Positions 1 to 8,857 of a stretch of DNA of 22,313 bases are shown piece after piece (positions within the stretch are counted from its first letter, which is position 1; each line of letters opens with the position of its first letter). The DNA lies in NCBI GenBank assembly GCA_023387635.1, contig JAEWHU010000081.1:1-22313 (forward strand), in the 5' to 3' direction. The position numbers and the translations under genes are program-made. This stretch comes from Bacillota bacterium (GTDB taxonomy: Bacteria > Bacillota > Clostridia > Lachnospirales > Lachnospiraceae). The notes under the pieces were generated by a model. The model had not been told where the DNA came from and searched no databases. It saw only the letters and a list, made by a program, of their open reading frames with translations.

Positions 1-217
1 CATAGAAATAAGCAATGAGTTCTTTATAATCAAAGAGTTCATACTTAATGATGACAGGAGGAGCATCTACCTTGAACTTTTGATACTCAGGAGAATGGGA
101 ATCATCATGAGCCCATTGCTTAAGAGGTATATATTTGCAGATAAACATAATTAACCAACTGATTTGCTTTTGTTGGTCTTGAATAATAGTTAATAAATGT
201 TGTATAATGTTATCCAT
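1..217 (-). CDS. N-terminal fragment of unrecognised protein, possibly IS transposase
   Basis: An uninterrupted reading frame of 72 codons starts at an ATG (215-217) and runs off the left edge. The translation begins MDNIIQHLLTIIQDQQKQIS and continues through a Trp/aromatic-rich stretch (KYIPLKQWAHDDSH). A purine-rich AAAGGA lies about a dozen bases upstream of the start, and a consensus TATAAT on the same strand lies at 262-267. The amphipathic Gln-rich helix followed by a short aromatic segment resembles the N-terminus of some clostridial insertion-sequence transposases. That is an impression only, because no catalytic domain is in view. It is divergent from the sensor kinase gene. A real coding start is fairly likely; the function is unsure. 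Confidence 0.5.
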   Translation of the reverse strand, partial: MDNIIQHLLTIIQDQQKQISWLIMFICKYIPLKQWAHDDSHSPEYQKFKVDAPPVIIKYELFDYKELIAYFY

Positions 218-261
218 AACAATGATTTTCCTTTCGGTATTTTGGTTGTGTGGTAACTTCA

Positions 262-267
262 ATTATA
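262..267 (-). promoter_or_regulatory. Candidate -10 box for the leftward gene
   Basis: On the minus strand the hexamer TATAAT is preceded by GTG and lies about 45 bases upstream of the start at 217. No good -35 hexamer is present at 16-18 bases, so the assignment is tentative. Confidence 0.3.
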
Positions 268-346
268 CACGAAAATAGGGGGTCATTGTTTTTTTATTAT
301 CTGGAAATAGTGTAACCCTTGAAAATATAAGGTTTTAATAAAAAGA

Positions 347-370
347 GTTAGCGTAAAACTTTACACTAAC
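347..370. repeat. 24-bp imperfect palindrome upstream of the sensor kinase gene
   Basis: GTTAGCGTAA (347-356) and TTACACTAAC (361-370) are inverted repeats, ten bases each with one mismatch, separated by four bases. The palindrome sits 30 bp before the kinase start and about 130 bp outside the start of the leftward gene. It could be an operator, a leader hairpin, or the terminal repeat of an insertion element whose transposase is the leftward gene. There is no T-run after it, so it is not a typical terminator. Confidence 0.35.
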
Positions 371-400
371 GGGGAATTATAGGGGGTGTAAATAGGATAA

Positions 401-2176
401 ATGGGGTTTATCAAAGATGTAGTGAAAAACATGAAAATAAGACAAAAAATCATAACTATATATTTAATAGGAGGATTAGTACCTCAGATAATATTAGCAA
501 TTACATTAACAAATGGTACAAAAAAAATAGTAATTGAACAGACAAAAGCATCTGAAATATCAGACGTAAACTCAATGTCAAATCGTATGGTAGAAATCAT
601 GAGAATGATTAGCGATGTATCATTACGTATGTATTTTGATGATGATTTAGAAAAAATCTCTAAGGCGAGTTATACAGATGCTTTTGAAATATTTACGGAT
701 TATAGTAATTATAAGACAGCAAAAAACTATTTGGATTATTACAACAGGGAAATATTAGCTATTCGTATTTATCTAGAGAATGAGACCATACCTACAAATT
801 CTAAATTGGTTAGAGTTACTGATGATATACGGGACGAAAGTTGGTACCAAGATGCTGTAAAAAAGAATGGACTGGCTGTTTGGAATCTGATATATGATGA
901 TATTACTAAGAAAGATTATCTTTGTTTGTCTAGACTTATTAGGACTAAAACCAAAGATAATGTAGCGGTAGTATCAATAGCAGTAAAAGAAGAGGTTTTA
1001 GATGCCATCATAAAAGTAAGGAATAATGAGACTATTATATTAATAAATGATGATAAATTAATAGCAACAAATGACTCTAAGACCGAAGAAAGTGAGATTA
1101 CCAAGTTACTTAAAAAATATCGTGAGAATGAAAGTGATACGGTAGTTTATAAAGGTAATGATTATCTCATGACAGTAAATGATGTAGAGTACTATAAAAC
1201 AGATAGCTGGGCAACAATTATCAGTTTGCAACCTTATAAGAAGATCATGAAAGCGGCTAATGATAAAGCTATGGAAGGAATAATCTTTATTGTTATTAGT
1301 CTTATAATGTCAACTTGTCTAATTGTATTTTTTTCATATAAGTTTAGTTCAAGGGTGAACTTATTTCATAAGCAAATGCATAAAGCTGCACGAGGGGATT
1401 TTAATATCTTAGTAAATTTAGAAGGTGAAGATGAAATTGGTGAATTATATACAGATTTATGTTCTATGATTGATAGTATCGAAAATCTGATTGCAACAGT
1501 ATATGATGAAACATTACAAAAGGAAAAATTGAACAGCAAACAAAAGGATGTAGAATTTAAAATGCTTGCTAGTCAGATTAACCCACATTTTCTATACAAT
1601 ACACTTGAAACCATCCGTATGAAAGCTAGATGTAATAAAGAATTTGAAATAGAAGAATTGGTTAAAATGCTAGCAAAAATTATGAGACGGAATATTGAGG
1701 TAGGAGATAAATTAGTAACACTACAATCAGAAATTGATTTGGTAGAGTATTATTTAAAGATACAAAAGTATCGGTTTGGTGAAAAAATTACATATAGAAT
1801 AGAAATACTTTGCGATATAAATAAATATAAGGTTATGCCACTTATTATACAACCAATTGTTGAAAATGCATTTGTACATGGATTAGAGTCAAAAGAAGGT
1901 TCCGGCGAAATATCTATTATGATTGAAGAAAAAGATAATTTATTAATACATGTACAAGATGATGGTGTAGGAATTGATGAAGAGAGATTAAATAAAATTA
2001 GGAATAATCTAATGAATCATGAAGAACTAGATAGGACAAGTATCGGTCTTAGTAATGTGAATCAAAGAATCAAACTATTATATGGGGAGCAATATGGAAT
2101 TATAATAACAAGTGTACAAAATATTGGGACTAGGGTTGATATTATTTTACCAAAGGGTGTTGGGTTACAAGAATAA
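401..2176 (+). CDS. YesM-type sensor histidine kinase
   Basis: This is a membrane sensor kinase, most likely the partner of the response regulator that follows. The order is a first membrane helix (about residues 15-36), a large extracytoplasmic sensor region (37-285), a second helix (292-313), a HAMP linker (313-365), a His_kinase domain with the motif SQINPHFLYNTLE in which His396 is the likely phospho-acceptor, and a HATPase_c domain. The ATPase domain shows the N-box PIVENAFVHG (Asn489), the G1 box DDGVGI (520-525) and a G2-like SIGLSNVNQRI. The length of 591 residues fits the family, whose members commonly govern carbohydrate uptake in Firmicutes. The ATG at 401 is chosen because AGGGGGTG and AGGA lie upstream; the internal ATG at residue 11 lacks a ribosome site. 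The ligand is unknown; an oligosaccharide is inferred from the adjacent importer. Confidence 0.93.
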   Translation: MGFIKDVVKNMKIRQKIITIYLIGGLVPQIILAITLTNGTKKIVIEQTKASEISDVNSMSNRMVEIMRMISDVSLRMYFDDDLEKISKASYTDAFEIFTDYSNYKTAKNYLDYYNREILAIRIYLENETIPTNSKLVRVTDDIRDESWYQDAVKKNGLAVWNLIYDDITKKDYLCLSRLIRTKTKDNVAVVSIAVKEEVLDAIIKVRNNETIILINDDKLIATNDSKTEESEITKLLKKYRENESDTVVYKGNDYLMTVNDVEYYKTDSWATIISLQPYKKIMKAANDKAMEGIIFIVISLIMSTCLIVFFSYKFSSRVNLFHKQMHKAARGDFNILVNLEGEDEIGELYTDLCSMIDSIENLIATVYDETLQKEKLNSKQKDVEFKMLASQINPHFLYNTLETIRMKARCNKEFEIEELVKMLAKIMRRNIEVGDKLVTLQSEIDLVEYYLKIQKYRFGEKITYRIEILCDINKYKVMPLIIQPIVENAFVHGLESKEGSGEISIMIEEKDNLLIHVQDDGVGIDEERLNKIRNNLMNHEELDRTSIGLSNVNQRIKLLYGEQYGIIITSVQNIGTRVDIILPKGVGLQE

Positions 2177-2242
2177 GTAGTAGAAAGTGAGAAGCATATA
2201 AAGAGCAGGATAATTAAGCAATATAATGGGAAGGGTGAGTGT

Positions 2243-3763
2243 ATGTATCGGTTATTAATTATCGACGATGAACCAATGGTTAGAGAAGGCATAAAGATTC
2301 TACTACCATGGGAAGACTATGGATTTGAAATTACCTCTGATGCCTGTGATGGTAAGGAGGGACTTAAAAAGGTTCTAGAACTATTACCTGATTTAGTATT
2401 AGTTGATATAAAAATGCCTGGATTGTCAGGCATAGAATTAATAAAAAATGCTAAAGAGCAAGGATTTAAGGGGAAATTCATTATTCTTACAGGTCATTCT
2501 GATTTTGAATTCGCAAAATCAGCCATATCACTTGGAGTTAGAGCATATTTATTAAAACCAATTGATGAGGATGAATTAATTAATAATATTAACGATATTG
2601 TAAAAGAATTAGATGCTAAAAAAGATATGGATGCATTTCTTAGTTCCAGTGAATTAACTGCTAAAAAAGAACTTCTACGACGATTGTTAGTTTCCTCATG
2701 TGATAGAAATGAGATGGAAAAAGAAATAAAAAAATATGGTTTAGATTTTTATTATGCAAAATACTGTGTAGCAATACTTGCACCCAAAATAAAGAAGTAT
2801 TATTTTGAAGAATACGTGGGTATGGAAGAACAAAACTACCCCAAAGAAATTATTGGTGAGTTAGAGAAAGTGTATATTAAAGATAAATTAGTTCTAATTG
2901 GAAAAGGGTATGGTTATGAACAATTTGAAGAACTATTAAAGCAATATAATGAAAAAGTAAAACACATTATAGGAGAGGGGTTATTTATTACAATTGGTCA
3001 TGATGTTGCTAATTGGTGGGATATATGTTTTTCATATGAATGTGCAAAAATGTTATCAGATTATCAATTTCTTTTAGAAGATAAAGAAATTATTAATATA
3101 CAAATGGTAGAAGGTATGGATTTAAAAGAAGATAATGAGACCTTTGATAGTCAAATCGCCTACTTCATAGAAATAGGTGACATAAGTGAAATTAGAAATA
3201 TTCTTACACAAAGAAAAGAATATTATCAATCCAAGTTATTAAATGAATCGGACATTAAAATAAAAATTGCATATAGTCTAAATAAAATACATGGTAAGTT
3301 AGAAAAAAGTTATGAAAATAAAAAAGAGGATATGGGTGATTTTAATGATGTTCTAAATACCATAAAGGATAGTTATACATTGGATGAAATTATGGAAGGA
3401 GTTCTTAAATACTGTCTAAGAATTAGCGAAGTAGTAAAAACTGCATCTACAGATAATGTAGTAAAACGTATGCTTTTATTTATGGAAAAAAACTATGAAA
3501 AAGATCTTAAACTAGAGTCATTGTCCAAAGTATTTAACTATAATAGTGCATATCTAGGGAAAATATTTAAGAAAAATACAGGAGATAGTTTTAATAATAC
3601 ATTAGATATAATACGGATTAATAATGCAAAAAGACTTTTATCTGAAACAGAACTAAAAGTCTATCAAGTATCAGAGCAAGTTGGGTATAGTAATATCGAT
3701 TATTTTTATTCCAAATTCAAAAAATATGTTGGAGTTAGCCCAAAAGAATTTAAAAAAAGATAA
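2243..3763 (+). CDS. YesN-type response regulator, receiver plus AraC-family DNA-binding domain
   Basis: This is a two-component transcription regulator. The N-terminal receiver (about residues 1-120) carries the acidic pair Asp8/Asp9, the phospho-acceptor Asp55 in VLVDIKMPG, Thr83 and Lys105 in LLKPID. A middle region of about 280 residues has no obvious motif, as is usual in YesN proteins. The C-terminus (about 404-506) is an AraC-type double helix-turn-helix, with LESLSKVFNYNSAYLGKIFK and the second-helix signature QVSEQVGYSNIDYFYSKFKK ending at GVSPKEFKKR. It begins 66 bp after the kinase stop, with AAGGGTGAG before the ATG, so the two genes are probably cotranscribed. Control of the ABC transporter genes downstream is inferred from position. 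No terminator is obvious after its stop. Confidence 0.93.
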   Translation: MYRLLIIDDEPMVREGIKILLPWEDYGFEITSDACDGKEGLKKVLELLPDLVLVDIKMPGLSGIELIKNAKEQGFKGKFIILTGHSDFEFAKSAISLGVRAYLLKPIDEDELINNINDIVKELDAKKDMDAFLSSSELTAKKELLRRLLVSSCDRNEMEKEIKKYGLDFYYAKYCVAILAPKIKKYYFEEYVGMEEQNYPKEIIGELEKVYIKDKLVLIGKGYGYEQFEELLKQYNEKVKHIIGEGLFITIGHDVANWWDICFSYECAKMLSDYQFLLEDKEIINIQMVEGMDLKEDNETFDSQIAYFIEIGDISEIRNILTQRKEYYQSKLLNESDIKIKIAYSLNKIHGKLEKSYENKKEDMGDFNDVLNTIKDSYTLDEIMEGVLKYCLRISEVVKTASTDNVVKRMLLFMEKNYEKDLKLESLSKVFNYNSAYLGKIFKKNTGDSFNNTLDIIRINNAKRLLSETELKVYQVSEQVGYSNIDYFYSKFKKYVGVSPKEFKKR

Positions 3764-3922
3764 TGTAATAATCACGGAATAATTATATCGCGATATAGTT
3801 TTGTATAGTAAAAAGTTACAAAATAAAATTAATATGTGAAAAGTTATTAGTGGTATTAATGAAAAATATAATTTTTGGGGTGTTTTATATACATAAATTT
3901 GGGTAGTCACTTTTTGGTAAAA

Positions 3923-3931
3923 TGCTATAAT
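3923..3931 (+). promoter_or_regulatory. Candidate extended -10 promoter for the ABC transporter operon
   Basis: TGCTATAAT is an extended -10 (TGn plus consensus TATAAT). The -35 region is weak (TAGTCA, 16 bp upstream), as expected for an activator-dependent promoter. Initiation would fall near 3938, placing the inverted repeat at 3953-4095 inside the leader. The rest of the gap from 3764 to 3922 is AT-rich, with no other signal that I can support. Confidence 0.45.
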
Positions 3932-3952
3932 TATATCAATGAGAGGTCTAAA

Positions 3953-4095
3953 TAATTGCGAAACTTCAAAGTTTTTAATATTTCATATGTGATTTATACA
4001 ATTCCGAAGCGGAAGCTAAGCGGAATGAGCGTTGTAGCGGAGGAATTGGTATAAAGTGCATATGAAATTCAAACAAATAAAGTGTTTCGCAATTA
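3953..4095. repeat. Long imperfect inverted repeat with GC-rich centre (MITE-like element or structured leader)
   Basis: The outer arms TAATTGCGAAAC (3953-3964) and GTTTCGCAATTA (4084-4095) are perfect 12-bp complements. Inner arms also pair: ATTTCATATG (3980-3989) with CATATGAAAT (4059-4068), TTTATAC (3993-3999) with GTATAAA (4049-4055), and AATTCC (4000-4005) with GGAATT (4042-4047). The centre (4006-4041) holds repeated AGCGGA-like words and is clearly richer in G+C than its surroundings. The whole could fold into one long hairpin. It lies between a candidate promoter and the first permease gene, and its right end overlaps a spurious GTG-initiated extension of that gene. No clear target-site duplication is visible. 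Confidence 0.7.
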
Positions 4096-4126
4096 CCTAT
4101 TTATTATGGACAGAAAGGGGCTACCG

Positions 4127-5107
4127 ATGAAGAATAAAGTAAAGTATGTAAAACTAGACGGTATGTTGGTGGTAAAACCGAAACGACAAAAATTAACGTG
4201 GAAATTAATATGCAAACAAAAATATTTATATTTTATGTCAGTTCCTTTTTTAATATGGGTAATTATATTTAAATATATTCCGCTTTGGGGTTGGACAATG
4301 GCATTTCAAGAGGTAAGACCTAAATCCTTTGCACTACCAGTATGGGAAAGAAAGTGGATTGGTTTTGACCAATTTGCTAATCTATTTGGTAGGGCAAAAT
4401 TTTATGAAGTGTTAAGGAATACTTTAGCTCTTAGTTCCATTGGTATAATAGTATCATTTGTAACAGCAATAACATTTGCCCTATTGCTAAATGAAATACG
4501 GGTAATGAAGTTTAAGAAAGTTACTCAAACAATCTCTTATTTACCTCACTTTGTATCATGGGTTATTATTGCAAGTATTGCACAAATATTCTTAAAAGAT
4601 GCAGGTGTATTAAATCAAATCCTTAAGAGTATTGGCATTATAAAAGAACCAATCAAATTCTTAAGCCAATCAGGACCACGATTTTGGTTTGTTGTAACAT
4701 TTATTACAATTTGGAAAGAAGTGGGTTGGGACGCAATTCTTTATTTATCTGCTATGGCTGGTATTGATCAAGGTTTATATGAAGCGGCAAAGGTGGATGG
4801 CGCAGGAAGATTTCGTAGAATGTGGCATATAACATTGCCAGGGATAAGACCAACCATTATTGTTTTATTAATTTTAAGTATTGGTTCTCTACTAAATGTT
4901 GGTATTGAACGACAAATGCTACTTAGTAATGCATTAACAAAAAATTTCGCCGAGGTATTGGATTGGTATGCATATCTTTTAGGTATAGGTAGCAACGATT
5001 ACTCCTTTGGTACTGCAGTAGGTATATTTAAGTCAGCAATAAGCCTTATTTTATTAACGGTAGCAAACAAGATCGCTAATAAAGTTGGTGAAGGCGCTTT
5101 AGTATAG
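4127..5107 (+). CDS. Carbohydrate ABC transporter permease, LplB/UgpA type
   Basis: This is one of two membrane subunits of a binding-protein-dependent sugar importer. It has a positively charged N-terminal tail and about six membrane helices, starting at residues 33-55. The cytoplasmic ATPase-docking EAA loop is plain at about 219-243, beginning EAAKVDGAGRFRRMWHITLP. The length of 326 residues fits the LplB/YtcP branch. The frame is open back to a GTG at 4082, but the ATG at 4127 is preferred. AAAGGGG (4114-4120) is well spaced before it, whereas the upstream extension lies in the inverted repeat and has no ribosome site. The second permease follows after 12 bp. No ATP-binding subunit is encoded here; this class often shares an MsmX-like ATPase encoded elsewhere. 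Confidence 0.93.
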   Translation: MKNKVKYVKLDGMLVVKPKRQKLTWKLICKQKYLYFMSVPFLIWVIIFKYIPLWGWTMAFQEVRPKSFALPVWERKWIGFDQFANLFGRAKFYEVLRNTLALSSIGIIVSFVTAITFALLLNEIRVMKFKKVTQTISYLPHFVSWVIIASIAQIFLKDAGVLNQILKSIGIIKEPIKFLSQSGPRFWFVVTFITIWKEVGWDAILYLSAMAGIDQGLYEAAKVDGAGRFRRMWHITLPGIRPTIIVLLILSIGSLLNVGIERQMLLSNALTKNFAEVLDWYAYLLGIGSNDYSFGTAVGIFKSAISLILLTVANKIANKVGEGALV

Positions 5108-5119
5108 GAGGAGATAAAT

Positions 5120-6034
5120 ATGAAGATTGTAGAACGAGTTATGAACTTAAAAAGATATATTAAGAAAAAAAGAATTACTGTTTTTGATGTTTTTCTAATA
5201 CTATTTTTTTCTTTTGTAATGTTAATTACCTTATATCCATTTCTAAATGTACTTGCCATTTCATTAAATGATTCACTAGATACTATTAGAGGTATGAACT
5301 TCATCATTCCTAGAAAGCCTACATTTGCAAATTATGAGAAATTATTTAAAGAACAAGATTTAGTAACTCCTTTTATAATATCAATATTAAGAACAGTTAT
5401 TGGTACAATAACTAATTTAATAGCAACGGCAATGTTAGCATTTGTATTTAGTAGAAGAGATTTTTATTTTAATAAATTACTTACAATCATTTTTATAATT
5501 ACAATGTATGTAAGCGGAGGTTTAGTACCTGAATACCTACTAATTAGTAGAACTCTTAGATTAACTAATAATTTCCTTGTATACATAATTCCTGGAATGA
5601 TATGGGTGTATAACCTTATACTTGTACGATCTTATATGGATGGTCTACCAGAGGCTTTACAAGAATCTGCAAAAATAGATGGGGCAAACGACTTTATTAT
5701 ATTTTATAAAATTGTAGTGCCTCTATGTAAGCCTGTACTTGCAACGGTAGCTTTATTTGTTGCAGTAGGTCAATGGAATTCTTTTATGGATACTTATTTT
5801 TATGCCCGTAAATTACCTACACTACAATATAAACTATATGTTATTTTAAATGAAACTGGAATTAATCTTAGTAATATGCACCAGGCAGAGTCCTTAGAAA
5901 GTGTTGCTTCTATAACTCCACAATCAGTAAGAATGGCTATTACAGTAATTGCAACGGTTCCAATTATAGTAGTATATCCATTTTTGCAAAAGTATTTTGT
6001 TGGTGGTATGACTTTGGGAGCGGTAAAAAATTAG
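5120..6034 (+). CDS. Carbohydrate ABC transporter permease, YtcP/LplC type
   Basis: This is the second membrane subunit of the importer. After a basic N-terminus the first helix spans about residues 22-47, and further helices follow to about residue 292. The EAA loop is at 178-202 (EALQESAKIDGANDFIIFYK, then VVPLCKP). The C-terminus KYFVGGMTLGAVKN is typical of the YtcP/LplC group. The length of 304 residues is normal. A strong GGAGGAG lies just before the ATG and overlaps the preceding stop region, so the two permeases are translated as a tight pair and should heterodimerise. Confidence 0.93.
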   Translation: MKIVERVMNLKRYIKKKRITVFDVFLILFFSFVMLITLYPFLNVLAISLNDSLDTIRGMNFIIPRKPTFANYEKLFKEQDLVTPFIISILRTVIGTITNLIATAMLAFVFSRRDFYFNKLLTIIFIITMYVSGGLVPEYLLISRTLRLTNNFLVYIIPGMIWVYNLILVRSYMDGLPEALQESAKIDGANDFIIFYKIVVPLCKPVLATVALFVAVGQWNSFMDTYFYARKLPTLQYKLYVILNETGINLSNMHQAESLESVASITPQSVRMAITVIATVPIIVVYPFLQKYFVGGMTLGAVKN

Positions 6035-6100
6035 TGTAATTGTAATTAAACCTAATTTAAGCTATTTGATTTAAGTTATTTAATTATTACTTGTTTTAAA

Positions 6101-6118
6101 TCTTAGTAGAAACTAAGA
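6101..6118 (+). other. Small hairpin ahead of the solute-binding protein gene
   Basis: TCTTAGT and ACTAAGA form a perfect 7-bp stem around an AGAA tetraloop, 40 bases before the ATG at 6158. The AT-rich gap 6035-6157 has no clear promoter or T-run. The hairpin may be a processing or mRNA-stabilising element that raises binding-protein expression relative to the permeases; that role is inferred. Confidence 0.35.
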
Positions 6119-6157
6119 ATTAAATAAATACTTAAAATTAAGATTGGGGGAAAATTC

Positions 6158-7891
6158 ATGAGAAACAAAAAGCTATTATCTCTAATACTTGTTGCTGTTA
6201 TGGTAATGTCCATGTTAGCAGCTTGTGGGAAAAAAGAGAAAGAAACATCAACAGATCCAACTAGTGCTCCAACTACAAATGAATCTAAGGATCCTACAGT
6301 AGCACCTACAGAAGTATCAAAAGAAGTAACTACATTAACTTTTTATAGTGCTGATGGTGTAGAAGATCCATGGACAGATCCAGTAGCATTAAAAATTACT
6401 GAACTTAGTGGATACAAATTAGATATTGATTTTCCAATTGATGGGGATGATCAAAGAATCGCTCTTATGATTGCATCTGAAGAATATCCAGATATGATTT
6501 ATGCAAAAGGTGGTACTCCAGACCTTATTGATGCTGGTGCTTTACTTGATTTAACAGACTTAATTGAAGAACATGGTCCAAATATTAAAAAATTATATGG
6601 TGATAACTTCTATCGTCTAAAAAGAAGCCAAGAGGACCCAGGCATTTATACCTTAGGTGTAGGTGGTGTTGGTGCTACCAAATATGCTACAGATGGCCCA
6701 ATGCAAGTTCAATATGATGTTTTAGCAAAAGCTGGATACCCAATTGTAAATACTTTAGAAAAATATGAACAAGTAATTAAAGATTATATAGCTGCTAATC
6801 CAACAATAGTTGGACCAGATGGTGGAACTTATGACACAATTGGGATGTCATTATCAACTGCTGACTGGCATTGGTACATAACTTTATCTAATCCATCCGG
6901 TTTTGTATCTGGTTCTCCAGATAATGGACAATGGATTATTGATGAAAATACATATGAAGCTGTATATAAACATGCTGCTCCTGGTCAATATGAATATTAC
7001 AAATGGTTAAACCATATGTATGATATCGGTTTATTGGATAAAGAATTTGCTACACAAACACATGATGATTATTTGGCTAAAATTGCAACAGGAGCTGTAC
7101 TTGGTGTAGCTGATGCAAGTTGGGATTACAGTACCGCTGTTGCTTCATTAATCAGTGCTGGGATGTATGAAAGAGGATATGCTGCTCTACCAGTTGGATT
7201 AACTGAAGATACAAAGGTTGCTTTATTACAAGATCAAGGTTATTCAGGCGGATGGGGCGTTGGTATAACAAAAGCTTGTAAAGATCCAGTAGCTGCAATT
7301 AAATATCTTGATTGGTTGTGTACTGACGAAGCTCAAGTGCTAATTCACTGGGGTATTGAAGGGGTTAATTATAAGTTAGATGAGAATGGTAAGCGTTATC
7401 TTCCACCTGAAGAATATGAATATAGTAAATCTGATTCAGATTATTCGAAAAAAACAGGTGTTGGTTTCCATTCATATCCATTCCCAGAATACGGTGATGG
7501 TAGAGTAGATGCAAATGGAGATACATACACAACAGTAACAGCAGAATCTAAAATTACCAATTACAATGCAGCTGAAAAAGCAGCAGTGGAAGCTTGGAAT
7601 GTAACAATGCTTAAAGATATCTTCCCACAAACAGAAGAGTTCGAATTATCAGATTTTGGTGCTGCATGGCAATCACCAATTCCATCTGATACTACCTTAT
7701 TTGCATTCGTAACTGAAGCAGATGCTATTTCATGGGAATACTTAGTTAAGTCAGTTGTATGTAAACCAGCAGACTTTGATAAAACATGGAATGAGTTCCA
7801 AGAAAAATTACAAAAAGCAGGATTAGAGCAAGCAAATGCTGACATGACAGCATTAATTAAAGCAAAAGTTGAATTCTGGGCTGGTAATTAA
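6158..7891 (+). CDS. Extracellular solute-binding lipoprotein of the sugar importer (LplA-like)
   Basis: This is the substrate-capture subunit, lipid-anchored on the outer face of the membrane. The N-terminus has a basic start, a hydrophobic core and the lipobox LAAC, with Cys23 as the probable lipidation site. A Thr/Ser/Pro-rich linker follows (to about residue 55). The remaining ~520 residues resemble the long family-1 binding proteins that pair with LplB/YtcP permeases, including an aromatic-rich segment (TADWHWY near residue 235) of the sort that stacks on sugars. At 577 residues it is long for a generic binding protein but normal for this branch. The site GGGGGA is well spaced before the ATG. 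A terminator directly downstream ends this transcription unit. The ligand is not readable from sequence; the nearby GH36 gene suggests an alpha-galactoside. Confidence 0.9.
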   Translation: MRNKKLLSLILVAVMVMSMLAACGKKEKETSTDPTSAPTTNESKDPTVAPTEVSKEVTTLTFYSADGVEDPWTDPVALKITELSGYKLDIDFPIDGDDQRIALMIASEEYPDMIYAKGGTPDLIDAGALLDLTDLIEEHGPNIKKLYGDNFYRLKRSQEDPGIYTLGVGGVGATKYATDGPMQVQYDVLAKAGYPIVNTLEKYEQVIKDYIAANPTIVGPDGGTYDTIGMSLSTADWHWYITLSNPSGFVSGSPDNGQWIIDENTYEAVYKHAAPGQYEYYKWLNHMYDIGLLDKEFATQTHDDYLAKIATGAVLGVADASWDYSTAVASLISAGMYERGYAALPVGLTEDTKVALLQDQGYSGGWGVGITKACKDPVAAIKYLDWLCTDEAQVLIHWGIEGVNYKLDENGKRYLPPEEYEYSKSDSDYSKKTGVGFHSYPFPEYGDGRVDANGDTYTTVTAESKITNYNAAEKAAVEAWNVTMLKDIFPQTEEFELSDFGAAWQSPIPSDTTLFAFVTEADAISWEYLVKSVVCKPADFDKTWNEFQEKLQKAGLEQANADMTALIKAKVEFWAGN

Positions 7892-7902
7892 TTAATAATA
7901 TA

Positions 7903-7925
7903 TAAAGGGGCCTTTGGCCCCTTTA
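7903..7925 (+). terminator. Hairpin terminator after the solute-binding protein gene
   Basis: TAAAGGGGCC (7903-7912) and GGCCCCTTTA (7916-7925) form a perfect 10-bp stem with a TTT loop. The following bases are only moderately T-rich. It starts 11 bases after the stop codon and could also serve as a 3' stabilising hairpin. Confidence 0.75.
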
Positions 7926-7930
7926 TTCTA

Positions 7931-7959
7931 TTGAACTATAGATAAAAAAACTATATAAT
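7931..7959 (+). promoter_or_regulatory. Sigma-A-like promoter for the DUF624 gene
   Basis: TTGAAC (7931-7936) and TATAAT (7954-7959) are separated by 17 bp, directly after the terminator. Initiation near 7966 would give a leader of about 105 bases for the gene at 8071. The gene therefore probably has its own promoter instead of depending on read-through. Confidence 0.6.
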
Positions 7960-8070
7960 TAATATTAGGAGTCAAAGTAGATATTTTAGATTTATTCCGC
8001 TATTAGCTCTGCAATATATTTAAATAGCAGATATAAGGTTATATAAACTATAAGATAAGGTGGGATTTAT

Positions 8071-8742
8071 ATGGGTAAGTTTTTTAGTGTTGATAGTCCA
8101 TTCTATCGATTTGCTACTAGAATAGCAGATATTATGATTTTAAATTTATTATGGATTATATGTAGCATACCAATTGTGACCATTGGAGCATCTACAACAG
8201 CCGTATATTATGTTTGCTTAAAGATGGTTAAGGATGAGGAAACTTACATAGTTAAAAGCTTTTTTAAGTCGTTTAAAGAGAATTTTAAACAAGCTACTAT
8301 TCTATGGTTACTTTTTGTAGGGATTAGTGGAATTATGGGTGTAAATTATTACTATTTGTTTAAGATGTCAGAGTCTGAAAATATGTTATTAAAAGGTTTA
8401 ACAATATTAGTAACTATTTTATATGTATTTTCTTTTCTTTATGCATTCCCTTTACTTGCAAGATATGAAAATCGATTACATAAAATAATCATGAATTCTA
8501 TGATGATATCAATTCGTTATCTTGATAGAACAATAAAAATAGTGTTAATGCTAGCTGCACTGGCTTTGATTGGATTTTACTCACACGAAACACTAATACT
8601 TGTACTTTTATTAGGAGTGGGTATATTGTGTTATGTTATTACTTCCTTTGTATTAAAAATATTTGAAGATTTAGAAAGACAAAGAGCAGAATGGGAAGAA
8701 AAGAATGCTATTATACTAGAAGAGATAGGGAAAGAAGATTAA
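8071..8742 (+). CDS. YesL-like DUF624 family membrane protein
   Basis: A 223-residue integral membrane protein with about five hydrophobic segments (roughly residues 17-40, 75-97, 107-130, 155-170 and 173-195) and a charged C-terminal tail rich in Glu/Arg. The N-terminal pattern, with residues 1-14 before the first helix and then IPIVTIGAST, matches the DUF624/YesL family. Members of that family commonly accompany YesM/YesN regulators and LplA-type transporters, but their biochemical role is not established. AAGGTGGG precedes the ATG. It lies downstream of the importer genes with its own candidate promoter, and ends at a bidirectional terminator shared with the convergent foldase gene. Confidence 0.88.
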   Translation: MGKFFSVDSPFYRFATRIADIMILNLLWIICSIPIVTIGASTTAVYYVCLKMVKDEETYIVKSFFKSFKENFKQATILWLLFVGISGIMGVNYYYLFKMSESENMLLKGLTILVTILYVFSFLYAFPLLARYENRLHKIIMNSMMISIRYLDRTIKIVLMLAALALIGFYSHETLILVLLLGVGILCYVITSFVLKIFEDLERQRAEWEEKNAIILEEIGKED

Positions 8743-8800
8743 GTAAATAGTAACAAACAATTTATATAGTACATAATAAGAAAAAATAATAATATAAATG

Positions 8801-8834
8801 AAAAATCTACCATAATTTCTCATGGTAGATTTTT
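8801..8834. terminator. Bidirectional terminator between convergent genes
   Basis: AAAAATCTACCAT (8801-8813) and ATGGTAGATTTTT (8822-8834) form a perfect 13-bp stem. It has an A-run on the left and a T-run on the right, so it reads as an intrinsic terminator on both strands. It serves the DUF624 gene on the plus strand and the foldase gene on the minus strand. Confidence 0.85.
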
Positions 8835-8857
8835 GCTTATATAAAATGTTTAATGTA

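Noticed and set aside
4082..4126. GTG-initiated N-terminal extension of the first permease
   Set aside because: It begins inside the right arm of the inverted repeat, lacks a ribosome site, and a well-spaced AAAGGGG precedes the ATG at 4127.
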